From Robertmurraya_A mangrovi (GTDB taxonomy: Bacteria > Bacillota > Bacilli > Bacillales > Cytobacillaceae), in the NCBI RefSeq assembly GCF_034427655.1, contig NZ_JAXOFX010000011.1, positions 75,253 to 139,252 of the forward strand: DNA of 64,000 bases, read 5' to 3'. Shown one piece after another: positions 33,955-42,982 of the stretch; position 1 is the stretch's first letter; every line of letters begins with the position of its first letter. The notes below the pieces were generated by a model. The model was given only the letters and a program-made list of their open reading frames with translations. It did not search any database and was not told the origin of the DNA. Made by a program: the position numbers and the translations under genes.

Positions 33955-34188
33955 AATGTGTGATTCGTTCCTCTCACATACTTTCTATTTAGAATTTCAT
34001 AACTAAGTTTTTTTATACGATATGGCCATTTTAATGATCCTGGTTATTAATCAAGGAAGACAAGTGAAAACATATTTTTTCATGGGTATTGATAAAAGTA
34101 ACAGCTACCTAAAGTTTTAAGAAAAGAGCCTTATTCAACAAAAGACTGTTAACGTGTTATGATAGTTAATAGTTTGTGAGGTGTCTAG

Positions 34189-34812
34189 ATGAAATTTCAT
34201 TACCCAAACGGAAAGAAGTTTATTCCGCTGCAACAAAAAACAACAAGCATCAAAAAGACAAAAGACAAAGACGGAACCTACGGAAATAGAGGGATGACAC
34301 TTGAGGAAGATTTAAATGATACGAACGCCTATTACCTTGAGCGTCAAATTGCGGTTATTCATAAGAAGCCGACCCCTGTTCAAATTGTCCAAGTAGATTA
34401 CCCGAAAAGAAGTGCAGCTGTTATTAAGGAAGCCTATTTTAAACAAGCGTCAACCACAGACTATAACGGGGTCTATAAGGGAAGATATATTGATTTTGAG
34501 GCTAAGGAAACAAAGCATGAAACTTCATTCCCTTTAAAAAATTTTCATGAACATCAAATTCAGCATATGGAACAGGTGATTGAACAAAATGGAATTTGTT
34601 TTGTCATTATTAGATTTTCCACGACTGAAGAAGTGTATTTAATTGAAGCCAAACATTTACTACATTTTTGGAACAGAATGAATACGGGTGGGAGAAAATC
34701 AATTACGAAAGAGGAAATTATTGAATATGGTCATTCAATTCCTTTAGGTTTTCAGCCGAGAATTGACTATATAAGAATAATAGATTATCTTTATAATCCT
34801 AGTTCATACTAG
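34189..34812 (+). CDS. recU: Holliday junction resolvase RecU
   Basis: 207 residues. The N-terminal KTKDKDGTYGNRGMTLEEDL (cut to its start here) and the nuclease core IDFEAKETK with HEHQ following are RecU signatures; Asp and Glu of this core bind magnesium. RecU cleaves four-way DNA junctions and modulates RecA. GAGGTG is the ribosome site. It is followed by ponA 92 bp later on the same strand, the conserved recU-ponA operon. Confidence 0.95.
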   Translation: MKFHYPNGKKFIPLQQKTTSIKKTKDKDGTYGNRGMTLEEDLNDTNAYYLERQIAVIHKKPTPVQIVQVDYPKRSAAVIKEAYFKQASTTDYNGVYKGRYIDFEAKETKHETSFPLKNFHEHQIQHMEQVIEQNGICFVIIRFSTTEEVYLIEAKHLLHFWNRMNTGGRKSITKEEIIEYGHSIPLGFQPRIDYIRIIDYLYNPSSY

Positions 34813-34904
34813 AATATTAATTAAGGATTAACGTAGAAAAAGTCGCAAGGTATGGATCCTTTAATCATTATTTTTGCTTAGCTGTTAGAAAGGATGTTAC
34901 AAAT

Positions 34905-37466
34905 ATGGCAGATAAAACACAATCAAGAGAGGAGCGTCGGAAGCAACAGCAACATTCTAAAAACAAAGGGAAAAAGAAATCTAAAGGCTTAGTTAAAAAG
35001 ACCTTTCTAACTCTTGTTGTTCTTGGAATTGTAGGTATGCTTGCTGGCGTTGCTACTTTTGCTTTTATGGTAAAAGATGCTCCAAAATTAGATGAAAAGT
35101 TATTAAAAGATCCTATTTCTTCTGAAGTTTTTGATATGGATAAGGAAACGATTACTGAAATCGGTTCTGTTAAAAGAGATTATGTCGATTATGAAGACAT
35201 ACCGAAAATGGTTGAAAATGCATTCATTGCCGTTGAAGACTCACGTTTCTATCAACATAATGGGATAGATGTCATTCGATTAGGTGGTGCAGTTATTGCC
35301 AATATTACGGATGGCTTCGGTTCGGAAGGTGCTAGTACAATTACACAGCAAGTAGTAAAAAATTCATTTCTTTCACATGAAAAAACGATTTCACGAAAAG
35401 CACAGGAAGCTTGGTTATCCTTCCAGCTAGAAAGAAAATATACGAAACAAGAAATTTTTGAAATGTACGTGAATAAAATCTGGATGGCTGCTGGTGGTCA
35501 TGGGGTGGCCACTGCAGCAAAGGTCTACTACGGTAAGGAGCTAGATGAATTAACTTTAGCTGAAGCTGCTTTACTTGCCGGTATGCCACAAAGTCCAGCC
35601 AACTACAACCCTTTTGAATATCCGGAAAAGGCAGAAAAGCGTAGAAATATCGTTCTAACCTTGATGAATAGACATGGATTTATTACAAAAGAAGAATTAG
35701 AAGAAGCCAAGAGTGTTGATGTGGTTTCTACCCTAGTAAAAGAAGAAGATAGACCAACAGGGGATATCCCTTATGATGCGTTTATTGGGCAAGTAATTAA
35801 AGAAATTAAGAAGAAATATCCTGATTTAAATCCTTTTTCTGACGGTTTAAAAATTTATACTACCTTAGATAGAAAAGCACAGGATCACGTTGAAAACTTA
35901 TTAGCTGGGAACGCAGGAGTACAATTCCCTGATAATAAATTCCAAGCTGGAATCACTCTTCTAGATACTAAGACTGGTGAAATAAGAGCACTAGGCGGAG
36001 GGCGAAATAGAAAAGGTGATTTTGGTTTTAATTTTGCTACTGATTCGAAAAGACAACCTGGTTCTACTATCAAGCCGATTTTAGATTATGGTCCTGCCAT
36101 TGAGCATTTAAAATGGGGTACTTATCACATGTTAGATGATAAACCTTATAAATACTCAACGGGTCAACCAATTAATAACTGGGATAATAAACATATGGGA
36201 CCAATGACCATGAGAACAGCCTTAGCATTATCTCGAAATGTTCCTGCATTACAAGCCATGCAAGCTGTTGGACTAGAACAATCAAAAACGTTCGCTAACG
36301 GTATAGGAATTCCTTTAAAAGAAATACATGAAGCCTACTCAATCGGTGGTCTAGGTGGTAAGCATGATAAAGGGGTATCTTCTCTTGAAATGGCTGGTGC
36401 ATACAGCGCATTTGGAAATAATGGCCTATACACTGAACCTTATTCGGTTATTGAAGTGGAACTAAGAGACGGTACAAAACTTAATCTGAAGCCTGAAACA
36501 AAAGTGGCAATGCAAGACTACACTGCATTTATGGTTACTGATATGCTTAAGAGTGTTGTACAATGGGGAACTGGTACAAGAGCTAATGTACCTGGACAGC
36601 ATATAGCTGGGAAAACTGGGACAACTAATTATGACAAGGCAGTTAGAGAAAAGCATAACATTCCTTGGGGAGCGGTTCCTGATTCATGGTTCGTGGGCTA
36701 TACGCCAAACTATACGGCAGCGGTTTGGACTGGATACGCAAACCCTAATAAGAATTATTTAATTGGTACTGAACAAAAAATTTCTCAAGACTTATTTAAA
36801 AACTTAATTCAGCAAGTTTCGGCTGGGGATACAGAAGATTTTACCATGCCAAATAGCGTGGAAAAGGTAAAAATCGAAAAAGGAACGATGCCAGCTAAGC
36901 TTGCTAGTGAATTTACTCCACCTGATCAAGTTTTAAATGAATATGCAGTTAAAGGCAATATTCCAACTGAAGTTTCCGAGAAATTTGATAAGCTTGAAAT
37001 GCCAAGCGAGTTAAAGGCAGAATTTCTTGAAGCTTCTAACGAAATCAGCTTATCATGGCAACATGAGGGTGGAGATGGAGTACAATTTGAAGTTTATGGT
37101 GCTCTAAATGACGGAAATGAGCAATTGTTAATAACAACTACAGAAAAGTCTGTAAGTATTCCTGTAGAATATGTAGGATTCTATAGCTTTAAAGTCGTTG
37201 CGATTCGGGAAGAAATGAAGAGTGACCCAGCCACTACCACATTAGAAATAGCTGACCCTACCACTGAAGAAGATATAGGTGAAGGAAGCGAAGACGGTAC
37301 AGAGACTGATACTGGCAGTGGTGAAACTGGTAGTGGTGAGTCTGGTAGCGGTGATACTGGTGATAATGGTAGCGGTGATACTGGCACTGGTGATGATAGT
37401 ACTGGGGATCATGGTACTACAGATGACGATGGAAGTACAGATGATGAAGATACGGATAATAATTAA
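34905..37466 (+). CDS. ponA: Bifunctional penicillin-binding protein 1A/1B (PonA)
   Basis: 853 residues: short basic cytoplasmic tail, one membrane anchor (about 32-52), glycosyltransferase domain with EDSRFYQHNGID and STITQQVVKN, transpeptidase domain with catalytic STIK in PGSTIKP, SRN and KTGTT, an FN3-like module (about 695-775) and a C-terminal Gly/Ser/Thr/Asp/Glu-rich tail of about 80 residues. It makes and cross-links peptidoglycan. GpsB encoded at 20057 is its expected partner. The tail is acidic with no positively charged residues, unlike the enzyme body. A family-2 repeat begins 27 bp after the stop. Confidence 0.96.
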   Translation: MADKTQSREERRKQQQHSKNKGKKKSKGLVKKTFLTLVVLGIVGMLAGVATFAFMVKDAPKLDEKLLKDPISSEVFDMDKETITEIGSVKRDYVDYEDIPKMVENAFIAVEDSRFYQHNGIDVIRLGGAVIANITDGFGSEGASTITQQVVKNSFLSHEKTISRKAQEAWLSFQLERKYTKQEIFEMYVNKIWMAAGGHGVATAAKVYYGKELDELTLAEAALLAGMPQSPANYNPFEYPEKAEKRRNIVLTLMNRHGFITKEELEEAKSVDVVSTLVKEEDRPTGDIPYDAFIGQVIKEIKKKYPDLNPFSDGLKIYTTLDRKAQDHVENLLAGNAGVQFPDNKFQAGITLLDTKTGEIRALGGGRNRKGDFGFNFATDSKRQPGSTIKPILDYGPAIEHLKWGTYHMLDDKPYKYSTGQPINNWDNKHMGPMTMRTALALSRNVPALQAMQAVGLEQSKTFANGIGIPLKEIHEAYSIGGLGGKHDKGVSSLEMAGAYSAFGNNGLYTEPYSVIEVELRDGTKLNLKPETKVAMQDYTAFMVTDMLKSVVQWGTGTRANVPGQHIAGKTGTTNYDKAVREKHNIPWGAVPDSWFVGYTPNYTAAVWTGYANPNKNYLIGTEQKISQDLFKNLIQQVSAGDTEDFTMPNSVEKVKIEKGTMPAKLASEFTPPDQVLNEYAVKGNIPTEVSEKFDKLEMPSELKAEFLEASNEISLSWQHEGGDGVQFEVYGALNDGNEQLLITTTEKSVSIPVEYVGFYSFKVVAIREEMKSDPATTTLEIADPTTEEDIGEGSEDGTETDTGSGETGSGESGSGDTGDNGSGDTGTGDDSTGDHGTTDDDGSTDDEDTDNN

Positions 37467-37493
37467 TAGCTGAAAAATTCTACTTTAATGAAC

Positions 37494-37644
37494 AAAAGCG
37501 CAAGCGCCTCGGTCAGCCCCGACAAGCAAATGTTCTTCAGCCCTAAAAGTCTGGTTTTCGACTTTTAGGGTTGAAGGTTATTTGACCGAGGAATAAATGG
37601 CTTTTAATTTATTCCCTCGAGGGGCTAGGCGCTGGAGCTGGACG
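37494..37644. repeat. Family-2 intergenic repeat, copy b
   Basis: Begins AAAAGCGCAAGCGCC and ends GCGCTGGAGCTGGAC. The inner arms CCCTAAAAGTC and GACTTTTAGGG form a strong hairpin, and AGCCCC/GGGGCT with AGCGCC/GGCGCT close the element. Compared with copy c it has an extra hairpin of about 33 nt (GGAATAAAT...ATTTATTCC). Confidence 0.8.
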
Positions 37645-37702
37645 GGGACACTCAATGTTATAGAGTTATCCACAATGCGAAGTATTTTATTCCTAAACGA
37701 CA

Positions 37703-37733
37703 GAAAAGTCTAAGCCACGAGCTTAGACTTTTT
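37703..37733. terminator. Bidirectional terminator ponA/ypoC
   Basis: AAAAGTCTAAGC and GCTTAGACTTTT pair around CACGA and continue into T-runs; serves convergent ponA and ypoC. Confidence 0.85.
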
Positions 37734-38240
37734 TTATTGCTTTGCTTTATTTATAGCCACTACTTTAAACCATTGTTTCTCCATCTCCGTCATCAATTCT
37801 ACTAATTGTATAAATGAATGGTAAAGATGGGGTCTAGATAAAATAAACTCTAATCTTTCCTTTACATTAACTGGTTTTATTGTCAATTGTTCATATTGAA
37901 TAGGAGACAGACATACTGGTAATCCATTGCTCCAATGTAACAGCTGAATAAAAAGAGCAATTCCCTGTTTCATCGGTTCAGTTACTTCCTTTGTATTCCT
38001 CATTTTAAATAACTGCTCTACTTTATCTTTAAGCAGCTTCCATTCTTCTATTAGACAAGGAATCGTCTCTTCAATTGAATTCCAGGGCTGAAGCATAGAT
38101 ATATTACAATAATAGGCAAGTTCATACATAAATGGTTGTTGAAAATTTATGGCTTCTCCATCTTCTAGGTTCCAATTCAATTCTTTGTCGGGGAAAAAAT
38201 AAGGATTAGAAAGTTTCTGTGGTAAAAAGAGCCTAGTCAT
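37734..38240 (-). CDS. ypoC: YpoC family protein
   Basis: 168 residues, helical and soluble, with the central HWSNGLPVCLSPIQYEQL characteristic of YpoC. Function is unknown. Its start overlaps the 3' end of nth by 8 bp, so it is translationally coupled to the nth-ypoC-side of the dnaD operon, as in B. subtilis. A terminator follows directly. Confidence 0.85.
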   Translation of the reverse strand: MTRLFLPQKLSNPYFFPDKELNWNLEDGEAINFQQPFMYELAYYCNISMLQPWNSIEETIPCLIEEWKLLKDKVEQLFKMRNTKEVTEPMKQGIALFIQLLHWSNGLPVCLSPIQYEQLTIKPVNVKERLEFILSRPHLYHSFIQLVELMTEMEKQWFKVVAINKAKQ

Positions 38241-38901
38241 TCTTACTCTTACCTTTCATTCTCTTTTTCCCTTCACGACATAGGTCCAATAGTGGACAAA
38301 TTTCACATTGAGGATTTTGTGCCTTACAATGATAACGACCGAAGAAGATTAATCGATGATGAGTTACTGACCATTCATCCTCCGGTACTTTTCTCATTAA
38401 AGCTTTCTCAACCTCTAAAACAGAATCCTTCCATCGACAGAAGGCTAGCCTCTTGCTTATTCTTTCAACGTGTGTGTCAACGGCTATAGCAGGGATATTA
38501 TAGGCAACCGATACAACTACATTAGCCGTTTTTCTTCCTACCCCCGGTAATTTTGTCAACTCATCCCTATCTTTTGGTACTACACCATTATATTCATTAA
38601 TTAACAACTCACAAAGTTTTTGTATATTCTTTGCTTTATTTCTATATAAACCTATTGACCTTATATCATTTTGAAGTTCTTCAATTGATACATTCAAGTA
38701 GTCTTCTGGTGTTTTATATTTTTGAAATAGATTTTTCGTTACTTTATTCACTAGAGCATCTGTACACTGAGCAGAAAGTGCTACTGCGATAACTAATTCA
38801 AACGGATTCGAATGGACAAGTTCACAATGTGCATCAGGAAACATCTCACCCATTGTATCTAAACAAAACCTAACTTGCTCCTTATTTAACATGTAATTCA
38901 C
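38233..38901 (-). CDS. nth: Endonuclease III (DNA N-glycosylase/AP lyase)
   Basis: 222 residues. The helix-hairpin-helix LPGVGRKTANVVV with the catalytic lysine, the catalytic aspartate in VDTHVERISKRL, and the C-terminal 4Fe-4S motif C-x6-C-x2-C-x5-C (CKAQNPQCEICPLLDLC) are all intact. It removes oxidised pyrimidines and nicks the AP site in base excision repair. It sits between dnaD and ypoC in the conserved order. Confidence 0.96.
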   Translation of the reverse strand: MNYMLNKEQVRFCLDTMGEMFPDAHCELVHSNPFELVIAVALSAQCTDALVNKVTKNLFQKYKTPEDYLNVSIEELQNDIRSIGLYRNKAKNIQKLCELLINEYNGVVPKDRDELTKLPGVGRKTANVVVSVAYNIPAIAVDTHVERISKRLAFCRWKDSVLEVEKALMRKVPEDEWSVTHHRLIFFGRYHCKAQNPQCEICPLLDLCREGKKRMKGKSKND

Positions 38902-39019
38902 CTTCTACCTAATAAATTTCTCAATAAAATTCGTCTATTAAGTGATTCTTAATATTCCTTACTATTTATAAAACTAACTGAAAAAAGAGAGAACAACTTC
39001 TCTCTCCACTCCTAACATA

Positions 39020-39721
39020 CTATTGTTCAAGCCAGTTGTAAAATGGGACATTTTTTGTTTGTGGTACCTCTTCTTTCTTTTCTCTCTGTTGAGGCTGGTG
39101 CTGCCTAATTTTTCTCCCATGATTTTTAGCTTGTTCAATCGTCTTTATTCCATTTCGTTTCCACTCAAATAAAATCCGATCAATATATCTAAAATTTAAT
39201 TTACCTGAGATAACAGCTTCTCTCAATGCCGACTTAATAATGATAGGATCATGTCTATCATCATCCATCCACATAGCTAATGATTCACATTCAAATGGAG
39301 ATAATGGTCTACCAAATTCTTGTTCAAAGCAAGTATATAAATCGGTTTCTTCTTGCTGCTGTTTCTCAATATATTTATTTTTTGTATTCATTAAAAATTG
39401 TTCAATCAGTTTCTCCCAAAGTGGTTGTAATGAATATTTCTCAAATCGTATCCCATCATATGAATGTCCATCTTGAATCTCAATTAAGCCTTTTTGAACT
39501 AATCTACGAAGCATATCTGAACATTGTGTTAGTGATATTGTCATTCTTGAGGATATTTCACTTGGGGTTGGAAATTCGTTCCCTTTTTCTTGAAAGGAGA
39601 ATACATGTAGTAACAGGACTAGCTCCTCTTCATTTATACCCATTTGTTTATAAAAAGTTAATAATGCACTTGGAAAAGTAATATTTCCTTCATTGAACCA
39701 TTGAATTAGATTTTCCTTCAT
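39020..39721 (-). CDS. dnaD: Primosomal protein DnaD
   Basis: 233 residues from ATG 39721, 8 nt after GAGGTG; the GTG three codons upstream overlaps that site. An N-terminal winged-helix domain (about 1-105) and the C-terminal DnaD/DnaB2 domain with CFEQEFGRPLSPFECESLAMW and YIDRILFEWKRNGIKT (YxxxILxxW signature). DnaD loads with DnaB and DnaI to start and restart replication. In B. subtilis asnS lies between dnaD and aspB; here about 200 bp without a gene separates them. Confidence 0.95.
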   Translation of the reverse strand: MKENLIQWFNEGNITFPSALLTFYKQMGINEEELVLLLHVFSFQEKGNEFPTPSEISSRMTISLTQCSDMLRRLVQKGLIEIQDGHSYDGIRFEKYSLQPLWEKLIEQFLMNTKNKYIEKQQQEETDLYTCFEQEFGRPLSPFECESLAMWMDDDRHDPIIIKSALREAVISGKLNFRYIDRILFEWKRNGIKTIEQAKNHGRKIRQHQPQQREKKEEVPQTKNVPFYNWLEQ

Positions 39722-39925
39722 TGTGAACACACCTCAAGTACTAGTATATCATGAAGTAGGTTTCCTAAGTAACTCGAAGCTATTACCAATAACATAACTA
39801 ATTTTGAAAGAAAAAGTCAGTTTAATAGCCCAATATTATACGTTCCGAAAACTTACAAGCAATACAAAGCGGAAAGCCCACCAATAGGACATTCCGCTCG
39901 CTCAATTCACGTATAAAATCCGAAA

Positions 39926-41116
39926 TTATTTCATTTTACTTACAACAAATTGATGCATTCTCTCAACAGCTGCTTCTAATTGCTCTAACGAAGTGGCATA
40001 GGATAGTCGGATATTGTCTGGTGTACCGAAGCCGGAACCCGGGATAACAGCTACTAATGCTTCTTCTAATAAGCCTTCAACAAATTGGTCGACATTTTCA
40101 TAACCGGATAAGTTTGCAGCTTCTTTAACATTTGGATAAAAATAGAATGCCCCTTGTGGTTTAACGCAAGAAAAACCAGGGATAGCAACTAGTTTATCAT
40201 AAATAATATTTAATCTTTCTTCAAAAGCTACTCTCATCTGTTCTACAGGTTCTTGAGTTCCAGAATAGGCTGCAATGGTAGCAAATTGTGCAGTAGTCGT
40301 TGGATTAGATGTACTATGACTAGCAAGATTTGTCATTGCCTCAATGATTTCTTTATTTCCTGCAGCGTAACCAATTCTCCACCCAGTCATCGAATGTGAT
40401 TTAGATACACCATTGATTATAATGGTTTGTTCTTTTAATTCAGGAGACAACTGAGCAATGGAAACATGCTTATGCTCTCCATAAACAAGTTTTTCATAAA
40501 TTTCATCAGAGACAATTAGGATTCCTTTTTCAAGACATACTTTACCTAGAGCTAATAATTCATCTTCTGTATAAAGCATACCTGTAGGATTACTTGGTGA
40601 ATTGATAATTACTGCTTTAGTACGCTCAGTAATAGCACCAGCTAATTGTTCGGGTGTGATCTTAAAATCATTTTTCTCTAGTCCATCAATGTAAACAGGT
40701 ACACCGTCTGCTAGTTTTACTTGCTCAGGGTAACTTACCCAGTAAGGTGTTGGGATAATAACTTCATCCCCTTCGTTTAAAATTACCTGAAATAAAGTAT
40801 AAAGGGCATGCTTTGCTCCGTTTGCTACAAGGATTTCTTTTGCACTATAGTCAATACCTTGATCTCTTTTGAATTTTTCAGCTATTTCTTTAATCAATGT
40901 TGGCAGACCAGCTGAAGGAGTATATTTCGTTTGTCCTTCATTCATAGAAGCCGCCGCAGCATCTAGAATATGTTGTGGTGTATTAAAATCAGGTTCTCCC
41001 GCTCCTAAGCCAATGATATCGTGGCCTTGTGCTTTCAATTCCTTTGCTTTTGCTGTAATAGCTAAAGTTGATGAAGGAGTTAGAGCTTTAACTCTTTCTG
41101 CTAACTGATTTTTCAT
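39926..41116 (-). CDS. aspB: Aspartate aminotransferase AspB
   Basis: 396 residues from ATG 41116, after GGGGGCAA; the longest frame adds five residues with no site. It is a class I/II PLP aminotransferase with SNPTGMLY, the Schiff-base lysine in NGVSKSHSMTGWRIGYAAG and the substrate arginine region IRLSYATS. It interconverts aspartate/2-oxoglutarate and oxaloacetate/glutamate. It follows ypmB on the minus strand with a 30-bp gap. asnS is absent downstream. Confidence 0.95.
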   Translation of the reverse strand: MKNQLAERVKALTPSSTLAITAKAKELKAQGHDIIGLGAGEPDFNTPQHILDAAAASMNEGQTKYTPSAGLPTLIKEIAEKFKRDQGIDYSAKEILVANGAKHALYTLFQVILNEGDEVIIPTPYWVSYPEQVKLADGVPVYIDGLEKNDFKITPEQLAGAITERTKAVIINSPSNPTGMLYTEDELLALGKVCLEKGILIVSDEIYEKLVYGEHKHVSIAQLSPELKEQTIIINGVSKSHSMTGWRIGYAAGNKEIIEAMTNLASHSTSNPTTTAQFATIAAYSGTQEPVEQMRVAFEERLNIIYDKLVAIPGFSCVKPQGAFYFYPNVKEAANLSGYENVDQFVEGLLEEALVAVIPGSGFGTPDNIRLSYATSLEQLEAAVERMHQFVVSKMK

Positions 41117-41145
41117 ATAAGTTGCCCCCAAATTATATTAATAAC

Positions 41146-41619
41146 TTATAAATTTTGAATATCCTTAAGCATTTCCCCAGACTCAAAATGAACCCAGTAG
41201 TAGTTAATTAAATTATTTTCTGTTTTGTAATAAATCTCCCATAAAGGTACTTGGTTTTCCATACCTAAACGTACGGATAAAACCTCCTGAGGGTCTTTTT
41301 CATTATAAAGCTTTTGAAGTGCTTCTTTTTTTGTTATCCCATCTTCTTCTTTTTTTACAAGTATCTTCCCTTCCTTTTCAGGAATCCAAACGATTATTTT
41401 CTCCCCCTTATCATTGTTTCCTTTTAAAACATAATAAGAGGTAGAGCCATTATAAACGTTAAAATCATTATATGAGACAAGTGAAGTATGTTCCAAGGCT
41501 ATTTGCTCAGCTTTTCGCTCTGCAACTTTTAAAGGCTTCGTTGCATTTAAGTAAACATTTATGGAAAGGCCGATCATTATGACAACAAGTATACTGATTA
41601 TAACAATCCATTTTTTCAA
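41146..41619 (-). CDS. ypmB: YpmB, membrane-anchored DUF5590 protein
   Basis: 157 residues with a single N-terminal membrane anchor (IVIISILVVIMIGLSINVYL) and an external domain of two PepSY-like halves (DUF5590). Family members are attached to the outside of the membrane and are common in sporulating Bacilli; their function is not established. Stop is 29 bp from the aspB start, suggesting one message ypmA-ypmB-aspB. Confidence 0.87.
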   Translation of the reverse strand: MKKWIVIISILVVIMIGLSINVYLNATKPLKVAERKAEQIALEHTSLVSYNDFNVYNGSTSYYVLKGNNDKGEKIIVWIPEKEGKILVKKEEDGITKKEALQKLYNEKDPQEVLSVRLGMENQVPLWEIYYKTENNLINYYWVHFESGEMLKDIQNL

Positions 41620-41633
41620 GAATTATACACCAC

Positions 41634-41804
41634 TTATGTACGATATATTGTAAAAACTGCTTTTTCTTGATCTTCTTTGTCCAGTGCTAAACCAAACATT
41701 AAGTCTCTATGTTTCAATGATCGATTCAAAACATCAACCACTTTATATAAGTCAGGACTATTTTTAATAGTAACTGTTGAAATCACTTCAATCTTGCTTT
41801 CCAC
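41634..41804 (-). CDS. ypmA: YpmA, 56-residue DUF4264 protein
   Basis: 56 residues from a GTG at 41804 with a consensus AAGGAGG seven bases upstream. LKHRDLMFGLALDKEDQEKA and the end VFTIYRT match YpmA as I recall it from B. subtilis. Function unknown. It is just 14 bp before ypmB, so they probably share a transcript. Confidence 0.88.
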   Translation of the reverse strand: MESKIEVISTVTIKNSPDLYKVVDVLNRSLKHRDLMFGLALDKEDQEKAVFTIYRT

Positions 41805-41973
41805 GATAAATCCTCCTTAATAATCTCTACAATATTTGTTAGTTATAGGTTCACTGTATGAGGTTACAATAAATATAAGTAACATTAAGAATTCTTAACG
41901 AATATTATAACAGTTAATTCTAGATTAATTAACCATTTTGAACATAAAATCTTTCTGTCCACACACACATGTT

Positions 41974-42000
41974 GCCGTGCTATCTTAGCACGGCTTTTTT
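41974..42000 (+). terminator. Plus-strand intrinsic terminator without an evident gene
   Basis: GCCGTGCTA and TAGCACGGC form a perfect 9-bp stem with a three-base loop, followed by six T residues on the plus strand. All neighbouring genes are on the minus strand, so the transcript it ends is unidentified. Confidence 0.75.
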
Positions 42001-42035
42001 AGAGACTTATTCGAATGAACGATTAGGGGTTAGTT

Positions 42036-42881
42036 TTAGTTTAGTTCACCATTATTAGAAATCGTAATCACTTCATAATTAACATCAGTAAATTTCATAG
42101 TTACCGTACCATGCTTTTTTGTGTAGTAAACGTCAATCCATGCTGCTTGAAGACTTTTAAAAAGATCAGAGCTTGGTTTCACTATTTTTGAATGAAATAC
42201 AATCGCTATTTGCGGGTCAATATGCTTAATTAATTCATCAGTTATAACGTTCTCTCTTGCAAAATCAGCAATTTTTACAATGTTTACATCTGCTAATTGC
42301 TGTGTTAATAACTTTGTCATCGCCCTATCACTAGAAGAGGTCATAATAAGGAGTCGATGCCTTAAAAATTGAATGGATAAATCCATTCCTTCATTTTCCC
42401 CATTACCTTCAAATAAAACTTCAGTATTTAACCCTGGAAGTATTTGTTGTTTTGTACCGCTCGACCAGATATGGTAACTTACATCCTCATCTTTATTTAA
42501 AAACGTTTCAAAATGTTTGATGGTTGATCCTCCAGCAATCATTTGCTTTACATCATAATTTTGAAGCACCCAAGATAAATTTTCACTATTTGCAGCTACA
42601 TTTGTTAAGATAACAGTGGAGATCTTGTTTACATTGTATAATTCAAATAACTTCCTTAATTCTTCTTCAGTTCCACTACCACCTGTGTTTATAAGAATGT
42701 TTTCACCATTTGAGTGTTGGATTAATATGGATTCGCCGTTTGAAAGAGATAAAAAAGTGACTGCTAGCTCATTGGTTTTTAAATTCAAATCAATTTTCTC
42801 TACTTCAACAGGGACAGATGAGTTTGATGGAATATAATACCAGTTTGTAAAAGAAAGCAACAGAGCGAACAACACCTTCAT
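42036..42881 (-). CDS. ComEC-like metallo-beta-lactamase-fold protein with degenerate metal site
   Basis: 281 residues with a signal-like N-terminus (VLFALLLSFTNWYYI) and the beta-lactamase-fold pattern seen in the ComEC C-terminal domain (VTFLSLSNGESILIQHSNGENILINTGG split after GESIL). Where active members have IDTG and THxHxDH, this one has INTGG and LTNVAANSE (92-100), so the first metal ligands are gone. It is probably secreted and non-hydrolytic, perhaps binding DNA or another ligand. It sits between ypmA and dinG. Naming beyond the fold is not possible. Confidence 0.75.
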   Translation of the reverse strand: MKVLFALLLSFTNWYYIPSNSSVPVEVEKIDLNLKTNELAVTFLSLSNGESILIQHSNGENILINTGGSGTEEELRKLFELYNVNKISTVILTNVAANSENLSWVLQNYDVKQMIAGGSTIKHFETFLNKDEDVSYHIWSSGTKQQILPGLNTEVLFEGNGENEGMDLSIQFLRHRLLIMTSSSDRAMTKLLTQQLADVNIVKIADFARENVITDELIKHIDPQIAIVFHSKIVKPSSDLFKSLQAAWIDVYYTKKHGTVTMKFTDVNYEVITISNNGELN

Positions 42882-42982
42882 ATTAATTCCTCCTATACAT
42901 CTATATAGAATGTGTTATTCGCAAAAATTTTATCCTATTTCAATCTCGTTTACCCTCTCTTTACTTAGAAAAAATCCTTTTA

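Noticed and set aside
37279..37473. Valine/isoleucine-rich plus-strand frame in the ponA tail
   Set aside because: Shadow of the low-complexity Gly/Ser/Thr/Asp tail of PonA in another frame.
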